64,000 nt of DNA from Guptibacillus hwajinpoensis (GCF_020524165.1 NZ_JAIVKU010000005.1:372001-436000); one strand, 5' to 3'; numbered from the stretch's first letter, positions 1 to 7,639 are shown. Numbers and translations are program-made. Notes: generated from the letters alone by a model not told the origin.

Positions 1-113
1 AAGGAAAATATGCCCACACCTGGGAACGCAAATACCTCGCCTATCGAAAGAAATCCTCGCTACCTTTTACGATGGCGCAGGTGTCGCGGTTGATTAGTAA
101 GAAGGGGCGGTAG
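1..113 (+). CDS. C-terminal end of an unidentified protein (partial)
   Basis: One frame is open from base 3 to a TAG at 111-113 and gives a basic C-terminus of about 36 residues, ending SRLISKKGR. The other two forward frames also end nearby, so the choice rests on residue composition alone. The gene begins to the left of the window. I do not recognise the family. The stop lies two bases before a palindromic repeat that probably ends the transcript. Confidence 0.35.
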   Translation, partial: GKYAHTWERKYLAYRKKSSLPFTMAQVSRLISKKGR

Positions 114-114
114 T

Positions 115-144
115 AAGGGGGTCAGGTTCGAACCTGACCCCCTT
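115..144. repeat. Family A palindrome, copy 1 (centre TTCGAA)
   Basis: A perfect 30-bp palindrome with conserved arms GGGGTCAGG and CCTGACCCC around a self-complementary hexamer TTCGAA. It lies between convergent genes and could act as a bidirectional terminator hairpin. Eight further copies, one of them degenerate, occur in this window. Confidence 0.9.
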
Positions 145-179
145 TACACACAACTGTCCTTCTCACGTGGACTGTAGTA

Positions 180-210
180 TAAAAAAGCTGCTGGGAATCC
201 GGCAGCTTTA
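180..210 (-). terminator. Rho-independent terminator
   Basis: Arms AAAGCTGC (184-191) and GCAGCTTT (202-209) flank a 10-base loop. On the minus strand the hairpin is followed by a run of T. It would end the minus-strand transcript of the small-gene cluster starting near 3.5 kb. Confidence 0.75.
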
Positions 211-310
211 CGTTTTGGCCAATAAAAATGAAATTTGGCCAATATATGTTGATTTTGGCTAATATATTTCGTTTTTGGCCAATATCCTGAGAATTTGGCC
301 AATAAACGCC
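211..310. repeat. Five-copy array with exact 20-bp period (TTTGGCCAATA)
   Basis: The motif TTTTGGCCAATA or a one-base variant recurs at 211, 231, 251, 271 and 291, always exactly 20 bp apart. The core TTGGCCAA is its own reverse complement; the third copy has TTGGCTAA. The bases between cores are not conserved. The array lies between the terminator and the lipoprotein gene. Twenty base pairs is close to two helical turns, so all cores face the same side of the DNA. Confidence 0.9.
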
Positions 311-331
311 CTTTGAAGCTAGCATTTCCTG

Positions 332-943
332 CTACTCTTCTTTCTTTTCAGTGATAAGGATCTTTAATAGTAACACTTCACTGTCTTCTTGAATCATTTT
401 CTCTACATCGTCAGGATTATTCAAATCAAACTGCCCCATCTCGTCTGATGTTGTACTCCGATAGACGGCTAGTACTTTTTCTTCATTTAATGATAAGTCA
501 ACTTTTTTATCTTTAAACGCATAGTCCCAGGTTGCCATAGAACTTTCAAGCATGGGGACCCCGCTCTGGTTTTGCGGCTCTAAACTCACACCCGGAGCAT
601 ACAAAAAATACAAAGGTTCTTTATTAGTTGGTGTAATTATCCCAAATCCCAAATGGCCTTCAGCTGTTTCATTGTTTGGATCTTCACCATAAATTAAATC
701 TACCGCTGGAACATCTTCTTTCTTTCCATTTTGATAATGCTCGACCCAAAGCTTAACCCCTCTCTTATCGGCTTGTTTCAGTTCGAATTGAAAATCAAAT
801 AATCTTCCTAAAGAGAGCTCCTCAAATGTTTTCACATAATCGGACTCAGGGCTAGCTTCTATTTCAGCCGCTTGATTTTGATTCGCGCAGCCTGCTAGCA
901 AAAGGGTCGCCATGGCAACTGAAAGGATCCATCTTTTCCTCAC
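332..943 (-). CDS. Putative lipoprotein, unknown function
   Basis: This 203-residue protein starts with a basic n-region, a hydrophobic stretch and a lipobox LLAGC, so it should be a membrane-anchored extracytoplasmic lipoprotein. After the lipidated cysteine comes a short Asn/Gln/Ala-rich linker and a mixed charged domain that I do not recognise. Its ATG overlaps the stop of the upstream Nudix gene by four bases (ATGA), so the two are probably translationally coupled. It is the last gene before the 20-bp repeat array and terminator. Confidence 0.75.
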   Translation of the reverse strand: MRKRWILSVAMATLLLAGCANQNQAAEIEASPESDYVKTFEELSLGRLFDFQFELKQADKRGVKLWVEHYQNGKKEDVPAVDLIYGEDPNNETAEGHLGFGIITPTNKEPLYFLYAPGVSLEPQNQSGVPMLESSMATWDYAFKDKKVDLSLNEEKVLAVYRSTTSDEMGQFDLNNPDDVEKMIQEDSEVLLLKILITEKKEE

Positions 944-1431
944 TTCTTCTCCTCCAATTTAAGAGCTGCGACTAGAATCGCCTGATAGACCTCATTCCAA
1001 CCTTTGTAGTACATCTTCATATGTGCAGGATCAACAAACCTACGATCTGCTGATTCATGTCTCGCTTTAAAGGGGAGTACCTCATTAATTTTCATGTGAT
1101 AAAATAGTTGATAGCCTACTTCAGGATAAGCACGATCGTTTTGATTTTCTCTGTGATCTACCGTTAACGAACCTATGAATTGACTGTCGCCTTTTACATA
1201 TCCTTCTTCCATGACTTCCCGTGCCAAACAAGCGGCTGGTGATTCTCCAGTTTCTAAATGTCCGCCTGGAAAGTCCCACCCTCTCTTTTTTAAATCGACT
1301 AAAAGAAGCTTATACTGATAAAAGCAAAATCCATGAACGCTTGTAACCACGCTGTTAGGAGGTAATGGGGTTTCACCATTCCAATGCAGTTTTACTTTAT
1401 CTTGTCCCCAATGAACATAGGTAACTGTCAT
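940..1431 (-). CDS. Nudix hydrolase
   Basis: A 163-residue Nudix-fold protein. The Nudix box is clear near residues 54-77: GGHLETGES, then AREVMEEGYV. This matches GX5EX7REUXEEXGU, the Mg2+-binding hydrolase motif for nucleoside-diphosphate-linked substrates. The C-terminal part keeps a FYHMKI strand typical of the fold, but nothing fixes the substrate. It sits in a minus-strand run between the P-loop kinase and a lipoprotein and overlaps the latter by 4 bp. Confidence 0.9.
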   Translation of the reverse strand: MTVTYVHWGQDKVKLHWNGETPLPPNSVVTSVHGFCFYQYKLLLVDLKKRGWDFPGGHLETGESPAACLAREVMEEGYVKGDSQFIGSLTVDHRENQNDRAYPEVGYQLFYHMKINEVLPFKARHESADRRFVDPAHMKMYYKGWNEVYQAILVAALKLEEKK

Positions 1432-1456
1432 TCACACTTCCCACCCATCTACAGAG

Positions 1457-1999
1457 TTACGTCTCAATCACATAATCCGCCATCTTCACTGGTCGAACCC
1501 GCTCCAAGTAATACCTTTCTGCCTTCCAATAACGGTCTTCAAATTTCTTTACGTTTTGCTGAGTCGCTGCCGATTCTCGCTGAAACCGCACTTCTTGTGC
1601 ACAATCTAGGTAGACCACCTGATCAAACGCCTCTCGCCACTCGCTTCTTTGCAGGAAGACGCCTTCGATCACAATGATCTCAGCATCACTCTTTTGATCC
1701 AAAAGCTCTTTCTTTACCTTCTCGAGATCCCACTGCAAAAAGTAATATTCCACCCACTCTTCATGCCCCGTGTTGTACCGCCGATTTCGAGGTTCAACGT
1801 AATCGTCTAAATGATAAATAGCTGTACGATACCCTGATGACTCAAAAAAATGTTCAAGTTTTGAGACAAAGGTCGTTTTCCCAGAACGGCTTAACCCATC
1901 TATACCAAGCACATAAGGGGCTATTATCGGGCTTTTTGGTAATAACTTATGTAAATCAAATTGAGACAAGCTGAATCGGGTTGCTCCGATGTTCTTCAC
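1457..1999 (-). CDS. Uridine kinase-like P-loop kinase
   Basis: A 180-residue P-loop protein of the uridine kinase/phosphoribulokinase type. Walker A is GLSRSGKTT near residues 35-43, followed by YHLDDYVEPRN, which resembles the substrate-binding segment of uridine kinases, and IVIEGVFLQ as Walker B-like strand. It probably phosphorylates a small metabolite in the cytoplasm; the substrate is unknown. The start is unclear: GTG at 1999 lies only one or two bases after an AAGGAG sequence, which is too close, and no better ATG exists downstream. Confidence 0.75.
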   Translation of the reverse strand: MKNIGATRFSLSQFDLHKLLPKSPIIAPYVLGIDGLSRSGKTTFVSKLEHFFESSGYRTAIYHLDDYVEPRNRRYNTGHEEWVEYYFLQWDLEKVKKELLDQKSDAEIIVIEGVFLQRSEWREAFDQVVYLDCAQEVRFQRESAATQQNVKKFEDRYWKAERYYLERVRPVKMADYVIET

Positions 2000-2006
2000 T
2001 CTCCTT

Positions 2007-2219
2007 TTATGAGTTCCTACTATCTATGAATTTATCATACAGCTTCACACCACCAAAATAGACTGAGGTAAAGAGCACAATAAACACAACGCCCTCGACT
2101 ATTTTTTTGATCGTATAAATCTTTCTATCAGAATCAATAAGATAGATCGCTAAAAAATGAAGTAACTACGAGCCGAGGATTACCGAGCCAAGTATGTATA
2201 AAAACGTTTTCGCCTGCAT
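2007..2219 (-). pseudogene. Small membrane protein interrupted by a stop codon
   Basis: From ATG at 2219, preceded by TTTGGAGGCAGGA, a frame of 70 residues reads through to a TAA at 2007-2009 with a single internal TAG at codon 18. Before the stop comes a hydrophobic helix (LYILGSVILG), after it a second (VVFIVLFTSVYFGG) and a charged tail KLYDKFIDSR. Both halves look like one two-helix membrane protein, so the TAG is probably a point mutation in a real gene. A sequencing error would also explain it. Confidence 0.65.
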
Positions 2220-2238
2220 TCCTGCCTCCAAACTTTGT

Positions 2239-2427
2239 TCACTGATAAACTTTTGAATCCCAGCACCAAGAAAAGAATTTATGTACAATAACGAGAATCA
2301 CGGAGTATAGAAGATTGTCTGTAAGTTGAAGTTCACCTTTCTGAAAAAAATCGAGCATACAAAGGAGAATGAGTGCGCCGGCGAAGAACACGACATATGG
2401 ATAGCGTTTTCTTGTTAGTTTCATCAT
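2239..2427 (-). CDS. Small two-helix membrane protein
   Basis: About 62 residues with a basic N-terminus (MMKLTRKRYPY), a first hydrophobic segment near 11-25 and a second near 38-50. The start is set at 2427, where ATG overlaps the stop of the upstream gene (ATGATGA); the GGGAGGAG just upstream fits this or the next ATG at 2424. A longer frame from 2439 would swallow the ribosome binding site. Function unknown; it forms a unit with the NTP_transf_6 gene and the broken small membrane gene. Confidence 0.6.
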   Translation of the reverse strand: MMKLTRKRYPYVVFFAGALILLCMLDFFQKGELQLTDNLLYSVILVIVHKFFSWCWDSKVYQ

Positions 2428-3029
2428 CTCTCCTCCCATGGAATAACCTCAAGCTCTGGCCAGTGCGCTAACCATTTTGCTACTTTCGCTTCATATACAT
2501 CTCGTGAAATCAATAGCTTGTTTGGACGCACGATTAACCCAAACAAATCATGCAAACCATATGGCGCATAGACTTTAAGGGCACCTTTTTGGTCGATTTT
2601 CACACCGATTGCTGTTGCTGTTGTTGGCCAGCTGTTAATCGCGGCTTCGAGTGAAGGATAAGGTTCAATCCGCTTTCCAAACTTCTCCTCGTACCAGAGA
2701 TGAACACGCGCTTCATTTTTGGCATCAATTTTAAAAGGTGTATCAGAAAGCAACCCCTGCAGTCGCTTTTCAATTGCGATTTCCTTCTCATCACTTAGAT
2801 CCATCTCATCGTAATACACGATATCTAAATCATGAATGCCATATTCGATCGGACGATTCGTTTGATCATTCCAGACCGTTTGGACAATGCATCCTGCTCC
2901 AAGATAAGCGTGGTCAAATTCCTTATGTAACACTTCGAGCGCATGTGGTATCGCAGGATTCAGTGCTAGAATGCGCTCTAGTGCTTCAATTTGTTCATGA
3001 ATGTCTTTGCTTTTCAATGATTGTGCCAC
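2424..3029 (-). CDS. NTP_transf_6 family nucleotidyltransferase-like protein
   Basis: The 201-residue product matches the small nucleotidyltransferase-like family once called DUF925 (NTP_transf_6). The visible signature is HDLDIVYYDEMD with two acidic residues in the DxD position typical of nucleotidyltransferase folds, then KNEARVHLWY and an SWPTTATAIGVK segment. Enzymatic activity in this family is inferred, not proven. A clear paralogue with the same blocks is encoded at 54851-55414. It follows a lipoprotein gene directly (stop to start distance zero). Confidence 0.8.
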   Translation of the reverse strand: MAQSLKSKDIHEQIEALERILALNPAIPHALEVLHKEFDHAYLGAGCIVQTVWNDQTNRPIEYGIHDLDIVYYDEMDLSDEKEIAIEKRLQGLLSDTPFKIDAKNEARVHLWYEEKFGKRIEPYPSLEAAINSWPTTATAIGVKIDQKGALKVYAPYGLHDLFGLIVRPNKLLISRDVYEAKVAKWLAHWPELEVIPWEER

Positions 3030-3488
3030 TTACTCTACCTCCACCACGACCGTTCCAAATAATTCACCGTCCACATAAGCATCCAGCTCCCATGTTCCCT
3101 CTGAAAGGAGTTGCATGGAGGAAGGGGTATGAGCATCCGCTCCATTATTCGGCCCTGCTAATTCCTTTGTTTCAAAAGCAACGACTTCTTCATTTGTCTC
3201 CTGATTGTGACCGATTACTTTAAACGGCCCGTCCAGTTCACTCTCTTCTCCCCAGAAATGCCACATGTACTTGTTTGACTCTCCTGCTTTGAATGTTGCC
3301 GCACCGCCAATAAAGCCAAGTTTTCCTTTTTCTCCGATCATGGTATAAGATCCTGATGTAAAAGTGTCACTAACCGCTAATTCAGATTCATTCTGAACAA
3401 CCGGCTTAGCTCCCGCCTCTTCCTGATCACTGCAGCCAGTTAAAATAACGAAGAGAAGCGGCACAATTTTCAACCAAGTTCTCAACAT
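3030..3488 (-). CDS. Lipoprotein, DUF4871-like
   Basis: A 152-residue protein with a type II signal peptide ending in VILTGC. The mature part carries the blocks FWGEESELDGPFKVIGH and LLSEGTWELDAYVDGELFGT, which I associate with the DUF4871 lipoproteins of Bacillus; this family call is from memory. It is probably an extracytoplasmic beta-sandwich anchored to the membrane. It heads the minus-strand cluster that ends at the 180-210 terminator. Confidence 0.7.
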   Translation of the reverse strand: MLRTWLKIVPLLFVILTGCSDQEEAGAKPVVQNESELAVSDTFTSGSYTMIGEKGKLGFIGGAATFKAGESNKYMWHFWGEESELDGPFKVIGHNQETNEEVVAFETKELAGPNNGADAHTPSSMQLLSEGTWELDAYVDGELFGTVVVEVE

Positions 3489-3508
3489 GCTTCAGCTCCT
3501 CCAGCCTT

Positions 3509-3706
3509 TTAACGTAAAAATTTATCATACTGGTCAATTTGGTCAGGATGGATTCCAGTGCTTTGCTGAGCTTCTCGCTGCATGGACTGATTGCATGTCA
3601 GACAAACGTAGCTCGATTCTGGATTTCGCTTTAGCTTTCGAAACTGCGGATCAGACGGTTTCACCTGAAACTTCTTCTTACAGAAAAAACAATTTTTCTC
3701 AAGCAT
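3509..3706 (-). CDS. YlaI-like zinc-ribbon protein (DUF2197)
   Basis: A 65-residue protein with two CxxC knuckles, NCFFCKKKF at residues 4-12 and YVCLTCNQS near 33-41, which should bind one zinc ion. Length and spacing resemble the Bacillus YlaI/DUF2197 family. I set the start at ATG 3706, which follows GGGGAATAAGG, rather than the upstream GTG/ATG at 3751. Role unknown. Confidence 0.7.
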   Translation of the reverse strand: MLEKNCFFCKKKFQVKPSDPQFRKLKRNPESSYVCLTCNQSMQREAQQSTGIHPDQIDQYDKFLR

Positions 3707-3803
3707 CCTTATTCCCCATTTCATTTCATGACGTATCACTATACATTTCAATAAAAGGGAATAAATACCTTCTGCGTAATCGCTTCACTTTTAAGACGAT
3801 AAA

Positions 3804-3875
3804 TTAACTCTTCTTTCTCCGAATAATAATGATGGTAGTTATGACGATCAAGAGTAAAAAGAAGCCTTCCTCCAA
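3804..3875 (-). CDS. 23-residue hydrophobic membrane peptide
   Basis: A TTG at 3875 follows an excellent ribosome binding site, GGAGGTG, with six bases between. It opens a 23-residue frame: a short acidic N-terminus, about 14 hydrophobic residues (FFLLLIVITTIIII) and a basic end RRKKS. This shape suits a single-span membrane peptide, and some type I toxins look like this. No antisense RNA gene is evident, so the toxin idea stays speculative. Confidence 0.45.
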   Translation of the reverse strand: MEEGFFLLLIVITTIIIIRRKKS

Positions 3876-3960
3876 CTTCCTCACCTCCGCTCTGTGCCCT
3901 AAATAAACTAGGGTTATATTAGAACTTACGAACCAGAGCTTAAAACGTTTCAAAATAAAA

Positions 3961-3987
3961 AAATCGCACTTGATCAGCGCGATTCGT
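3961..3987 (-). terminator. Rho-independent terminator
   Basis: Read on the minus strand, AATCGC pairs with GCGATT and is followed by a run of seven T. It lies downstream of the GNAT gene at 4077-4547 and would end its transcript, leaving the 23-residue peptide to its own promoter. Confidence 0.6.
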
Positions 3988-4076
3988 GTGGTTCTTATTA
4001 GGCGTAACGCTTTAGAATATCTGTAAGCTTGCTTTGATTTCGTATACATCATCTGTCGTGATCATGAAGCGGACAT

Positions 4077-4547
4077 TTAGATGCGCTTCACAAACAAAAC
4101 CCGCTCTTGTCCCGGGCCGTCATAATTTGAGTGAACGGCAATGCCATTCACAACTCGGTTCCCACCTTCAATTTCAAATCCCATTCGAATGTGATACGCA
4201 ATGGAATCCTTATTAACAGGAGAGGTCACGCAGCGCACCAGGCTTCGTCCATACAATTTCATCGTTTGAAAAAATGATTCATATAGTTGACGTCCCACAT
4301 GGTGACCTCGATGTAAGGGATGGACCCCAACAAAATGGATATACCCTTCCTGAAGATGGGATTGTGAAAGAAATCCAATTAGAAAGCCGATAATCTTCCC
4401 ATCCTCCTCTGCCACAAAGCTTGTATTCGAAAAATGATCAAAAAACAACTTCGGGAGCATGTCTCTCATCTGTCTCCCGTCCCACCATTCATTAATAAGG
4501 GGTGAGAGAGAATAGTAGTCTGACTGCTTCACGTAACGAATGTTCAT
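4077..4547 (-). CDS. GNAT family N-acetyltransferase
   Basis: A 156-residue GNAT-fold protein. The central block FVGVHPLHRGHHVGRQLYESF contains the V-P-x-x-R-G-x-x-x-G-R/K acetyl-CoA motif A, with FVAEEDGKIIGFLIGF before it and YHIRMGFEIEGG after it. It should move an acetyl group from acetyl-CoA to an amine on an unknown acceptor. The start is ATG 4547, with GGAGGG four bases upstream; a 36-residue upstream extension in the same frame lacks a site. Confidence 0.88.
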   Translation of the reverse strand: MNIRYVKQSDYYSLSPLINEWWDGRQMRDMLPKLFFDHFSNTSFVAEEDGKIIGFLIGFLSQSHLQEGYIHFVGVHPLHRGHHVGRQLYESFFQTMKLYGRSLVRCVTSPVNKDSIAYHIRMGFEIEGGNRVVNGIAVHSNYDGPGQERVLFVKRI

Positions 4548-4672
4548 AAAACCCTCCAATCCGATCTTGTGTGTAAGTCTGAAATTGTATCTTGTACTGT
4601 ATGTACTCACTTTCACTCTACTCACAATTATTTCAAATTTCCCCTTATTCCTCAATCACTTCTTTACGCAGG

Positions 4673-4692
4673 GGGGTCCGGTACGTACCTAC
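4673..4692. repeat. Family A palindrome, degenerate copy
   Basis: GGGGGGTCCGG, the centre TACGTA and CCTACCC resemble the GGGGTCAGG-TACGTA-CCTGACCCC element, but the arms carry substitutions and no longer pair fully. It lies upstream of the padR promoter. Confidence 0.6.
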
Positions 4693-4729
4693 CCGCTCTC
4701 CAACTTGTCTAAATGGAGCATCGCATCAA

Positions 4730-4758
4730 TTGACTATTCCAGTTACCAACTATATGAT
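4730..4758 (+). promoter_or_regulatory. Sigma-A promoter of padR-MFS operon
   Basis: TTGACT at 4730-4735 and TATGAT at 4753-4758 are 17 bp apart, a near-ideal sigma-A promoter. The start of transcription would fall near 4765, just before the inverted repeat at 4771. Confidence 0.8.
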
Positions 4759-4770
4759 AAGGCAGTCAGG

Positions 4771-4793
4771 TTTTATATCTTCAAGATATAAAA
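4771..4793. promoter_or_regulatory. Candidate PadR operator
   Basis: TTTTATATCTT, one central C and AAGATATAAAA form a perfect 11-bp inverted repeat directly downstream of the predicted transcription start and 28 bp before padR. Position and symmetry suggest autorepression by a PadR dimer. Confidence 0.75.
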
Positions 4794-4821
4794 ATCAAAA
4801 CAAAAGGAGAGCGGTCAAGAA

Positions 4822-5385
4822 ATGTACGAACTATTTATACTTGGTGAGCTAATGGACAAACCCACACATGGCTACCTCCTTCAATATGTATTGGATAAAG
4901 TGATTGGTCCTAACCGAAAATTAAGCTGGGGCGTGCTTTATCCACTCATCCAACGAATGACGGATGAAGGTTATGTCAAACAAACCATTGATGAAGAAGG
5001 CGGTCGCGGACGTCCCAAAAAAATCATTAGCTTGACTGAAAAGGGCCGTGTACGCTTCCATCACCTTATGGAAGAATCCACTCCTTACGATCAGACAACA
5101 GAGGATATCTTTGATATTAAGTTGAGTAATTTTCACCATATCAAAAAGGAAGCACAGCACGTTATCCTCGAACAGTTTGAAGGCTATCTTTATTTTCTTC
5201 TTAGACACCTCGATGATAACGATACAATTATTACGGATAATGCCTCCATTTCTAAGGAAGAAAAACAAAGTATTGAACGCGTACTTCAGCGTCGAAGAGG
5301 GAAACTTGAAGCTGAATTGAACTGGGTTCACAATGCATTACACGATATCAAGGAGGATCTCCATCATGAATCAGACATTACATAA
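4822..5385 (+). CDS. PadR family transcriptional regulator
   Basis: A 187-residue PadR regulator: winged helix at residues 1-80 with ELMDKPTHGYLLQYVL, LSWGVLYPLIQRMTDEGYV and GRGRPKKIISLTEKG, followed by a C-terminal alpha-helical dimerisation domain. Such proteins repress efflux genes and are often released by the exported compound. It is preceded by a good promoter and an operator-like palindrome, and its end overlaps the downstream MFS gene by 20 bp, which ties the two together. Start ATG 4822 follows AAAGGAGAG. Confidence 0.92.
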   Translation: MYELFILGELMDKPTHGYLLQYVLDKVIGPNRKLSWGVLYPLIQRMTDEGYVKQTIDEEGGRGRPKKIISLTEKGRVRFHHLMEESTPYDQTTEDIFDIKLSNFHHIKKEAQHVILEQFEGYLYFLLRHLDDNDTIITDNASISKEEKQSIERVLQRRRGKLEAELNWVHNALHDIKEDLHHESDIT

Positions 5386-6949
5386 CCAAAATCCAGATCC
5401 GAAAAGATGGTTCGCTCTTGCAGCTGTTTGTTTCGGACTGTTCATGGCCTTACTCGACGTCACGATCGTGAACGTTGCTCTACCCACAATCCAGGAAGAG
5501 TTTCAGTCAGATTTTAGTGAACTAGAATGGGTCCTAAACGCATACACCCTTGTTTTCGCTGTGGCACTCATTACCGTCGCCAGATTAGGTGACATTTACG
5601 GAAGAAAGTTATTTTTTATGCTTGGACTAGTCGTCTTTAGCATTGGCTCCCTCCTTTGTGCTCTTGCACCAGATATTATGTCACTAAACATTTTTCGTGG
5701 TGTTCAAGGGTTAGGCGCATCCGCCATGATGTCCCTTTCGATGGCAATCATTTCTACAACGTTTACAGGAAAAGAACGAGGGATCGCTTTCGGTGTTTGG
5801 GGGAGTGTAAGTGGACTCGCAACAGCGATTGGACCGCTCGTTGGTGGTATTCTGGTTGAAAAAATCAACTGGGAATCGATCTTCTACATTAACCTTCCAA
5901 TCGGATTAATGGCTCTCGGGATGGCCTACTTCTTTATCAAGGAATCGAAAGACAACCAGGCTTCTAAATCTATTGACTTATGGGGCGTACTCCTCATTAC
6001 CACCGCTGTCTTTTGTTTGGTATTTGGACTTATCGAGGTAAACCAGCCAAATCTTGATTGGACATCACCACGTATACTAGCATTACTTGGTGGATCACTC
6101 GTCAGCTTTATTGTTTTTATTCTTGTAGAGTTAAGATTGAATTCTCCAATGGTTAATCCAAGGATCTTCAAGAATTTAAGCTATTCAGGTGCGTGTATTG
6201 CTGCATTTTGTCTTAGCGCAGGCGTGTATGCCTTGTTTTTCTATTTAACATTGCTTCTCCAAAACTATTTTGGCTACACGGCTCTCGAAACGGGCATCCG
6301 ATTTATTACAATTAGTGGCTTTGCTTTAATACTCGGACCCGTCTCCGGAATTTTATCCAATAAGATTGGTACAAAACCAATCATTAGCGGAGCACTAGCG
6401 ATCCTTTCTGTCGCCGTCTTCATGATGACGGTTGTATCGAGCGAGCAAAGCACCTGGACAGCATTAATTGCAGCTTTCTTACTAGCAGGAATCGGGAATG
6501 GCCTTGTCAATCCACCCATTTCCACGACAGCCGTCGATACCGTACCAAACCGAATTGTCGGAATGGCATCTGGTGTGAACAACGTCTCAAGACAAATTGG
6601 AATTGCCTTTGGGACTGCTTTTCTTGGAGCAATCCTCTCCAACCAATACGTGGATGCGATTCAAACTAAAATTGGTGGCCTAAAAAGTATTCCTGAGAAC
6701 GCCAGGCAGGAGATCATTGATGGCGTTTCTGCAGCAGGTCCAATAGCCGGGAGTCAGGGTCTCCAGGGCGCCGGTTCTGAGCAATATCAAAACATGCCAG
6801 GATTTTCTGAGATTCAAAGCATCGCAAAGACTGCATTTGTGAATAGTCTTGATCAGGTCTTTATTGCTGCAGGAGTTATTTTAGCAATTGGAGCGATTTT
6901 AAGTTGGCTTCTTATTCGCAAAAGTGATTTTCTTAATGACAAAGCATAA
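5366..6949 (+). CDS. MFS multidrug exporter, DHA2 (EmrB/QacA) family
   Basis: A 527-residue transporter with about 14 membrane spans. Diagnostic segments are ALLDVTIVNVALPTIQ in helix 1, LGDIYGRKLFF (motif A) and GPLVGGILVEKINWESIFYINLPIG (motif C region). It should export hydrophobic drugs by proton antiport. The start is ATG 5366 with AAGGAGG nine bases upstream; the frame extends further up but without a site. It is probably controlled by the PadR protein encoded just before. A strong terminator follows. Confidence 0.93.
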   Translation: MNQTLHNQNPDPKRWFALAAVCFGLFMALLDVTIVNVALPTIQEEFQSDFSELEWVLNAYTLVFAVALITVARLGDIYGRKLFFMLGLVVFSIGSLLCALAPDIMSLNIFRGVQGLGASAMMSLSMAIISTTFTGKERGIAFGVWGSVSGLATAIGPLVGGILVEKINWESIFYINLPIGLMALGMAYFFIKESKDNQASKSIDLWGVLLITTAVFCLVFGLIEVNQPNLDWTSPRILALLGGSLVSFIVFILVELRLNSPMVNPRIFKNLSYSGACIAAFCLSAGVYALFFYLTLLLQNYFGYTALETGIRFITISGFALILGPVSGILSNKIGTKPIISGALAILSVAVFMMTVVSSEQSTWTALIAAFLLAGIGNGLVNPPISTTAVDTVPNRIVGMASGVNNVSRQIGIAFGTAFLGAILSNQYVDAIQTKIGGLKSIPENARQEIIDGVSAAGPIAGSQGLQGAGSEQYQNMPGFSEIQSIAKTAFVNSLDQVFIAAGVILAIGAILSWLLIRKSDFLNDKA

Positions 6950-6950
6950 T

Positions 6951-6996
6951 AAAAACAGGAGGGTTCCGGCACATACCGGACCCTCCTGGTTTTATT
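6951..6996. terminator. Bidirectional terminator
   Basis: AGGAGGG and CCGG on the left pair with CCGG and CCCTCCT on the right around a short loop. A T-rich run follows on the plus strand and AAAAA precedes it, so the hairpin can serve both the MFS gene and the convergent pentapeptide gene. Confidence 0.8.
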
Positions 6997-7639
6997 CCAC
7001 TACCTTTAATCCTAACAGTTTAGCAAACCCAATCGCCTGATTTGGTGAAACTTCACATCCTTCAAGCGTATCAAAATCAACGTGAAGGCGTTCAAAGGTA
7101 CACGTACTAATATCCACACCCTTCAAGCGAGTTTGCACAAAGTTCGCATCATTTAAATCACATAAAGCGAAAACCGTTTTGGTAAACTCACTTCCGTGAT
7201 AGTTGGCATTTTGTAACGAAGTCCCATTAAACCGAACCTGCTTCAAACGAGCATCTACAAAACTACTGAAATGAGCCAAGCCATTATCAAAAGTAACATG
7301 CCCCAGATTCGCTTCAGTAAAATCCGTCCCCATAAGCTTGCAATCCTGGAATTTCACTCGATGAATAATGCCTTCATTAAAATTAACGTTAGAAAGGTTA
7401 CAATTCTCAAAGATCACATCAGTGAGATCAATACGAGGTAGCGTTGTATTTGTAAACGTCACATTTCGAAAAACCACTTTTGAAACAATGGCACGGTCAA
7501 GTTCAATATCTTCGATCGCTTCTCCAGTGATCTCACAGTTCATTAATGTGAAATCTTCATCATTAAAAATCGCTCGAAAACTTCCTTCTTCTAATATTGT
7601 TGGAATTTTAGGCAGTTCCACTTTTACTTTATGACTCAT
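6992..7639 (-). CDS. Pentapeptide-repeat protein, Qnr-like
   Basis: About 215 residues built mainly from A(D/N)LXX-type pentapeptides, for example TDVIFENCNLSNVNFNEG and MGTDFTEANLGHVTFDNG, so it should form a right-handed quadrilateral beta-helix. Length, repeat region and the end (NQAIGFAKLLGLKVVE, with a conserved final helix) recall Qnr proteins, which shield DNA gyrase from quinolones. The similarity is by pattern only, so any link to quinolones is inference. The start ATG 7639 follows AAGGGTG. Confidence 0.8.
   Translation of the reverse strand: MSHKVKVELPKIPTILEEGSFRAIFNDEDFTLMNCEITGEAIEDIELDRAIVSKVVFRNVTFTNTTLPRIDLTDVIFENCNLSNVNFNEGIIHRVKFQDCKLMGTDFTEANLGHVTFDNGLAHFSSFVDARLKQVRFNGTSLQNANYHGSEFTKTVFALCDLNDANFVQTRLKGVDISTCTFERLHVDFDTLEGCEVSPNQAIGFAKLLGLKVVE

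Noticed and set aside
211..310. Possible CRISPR-like array
   Set aside because: Repeats are only 8-12 bp with 8-12 bp spacers and no cas genes; the geometry does not fit CRISPR.
122..325. Minus-strand 67-residue frame with repeated YWPN/IGQ segments
   Set aside because: It is only the translation of the 20-bp TTGGCCAA array and the palindrome, with no ribosome binding site. Frames of this kind are a by-product of the repeat.
3985..4076. Coding-like fragment after the GNAT gene (DDVYEIKAS, then LTDILKRYA in another frame)
   Set aside because: Two short segments in different frames suggest a decayed gene, but they are too short to support a call.
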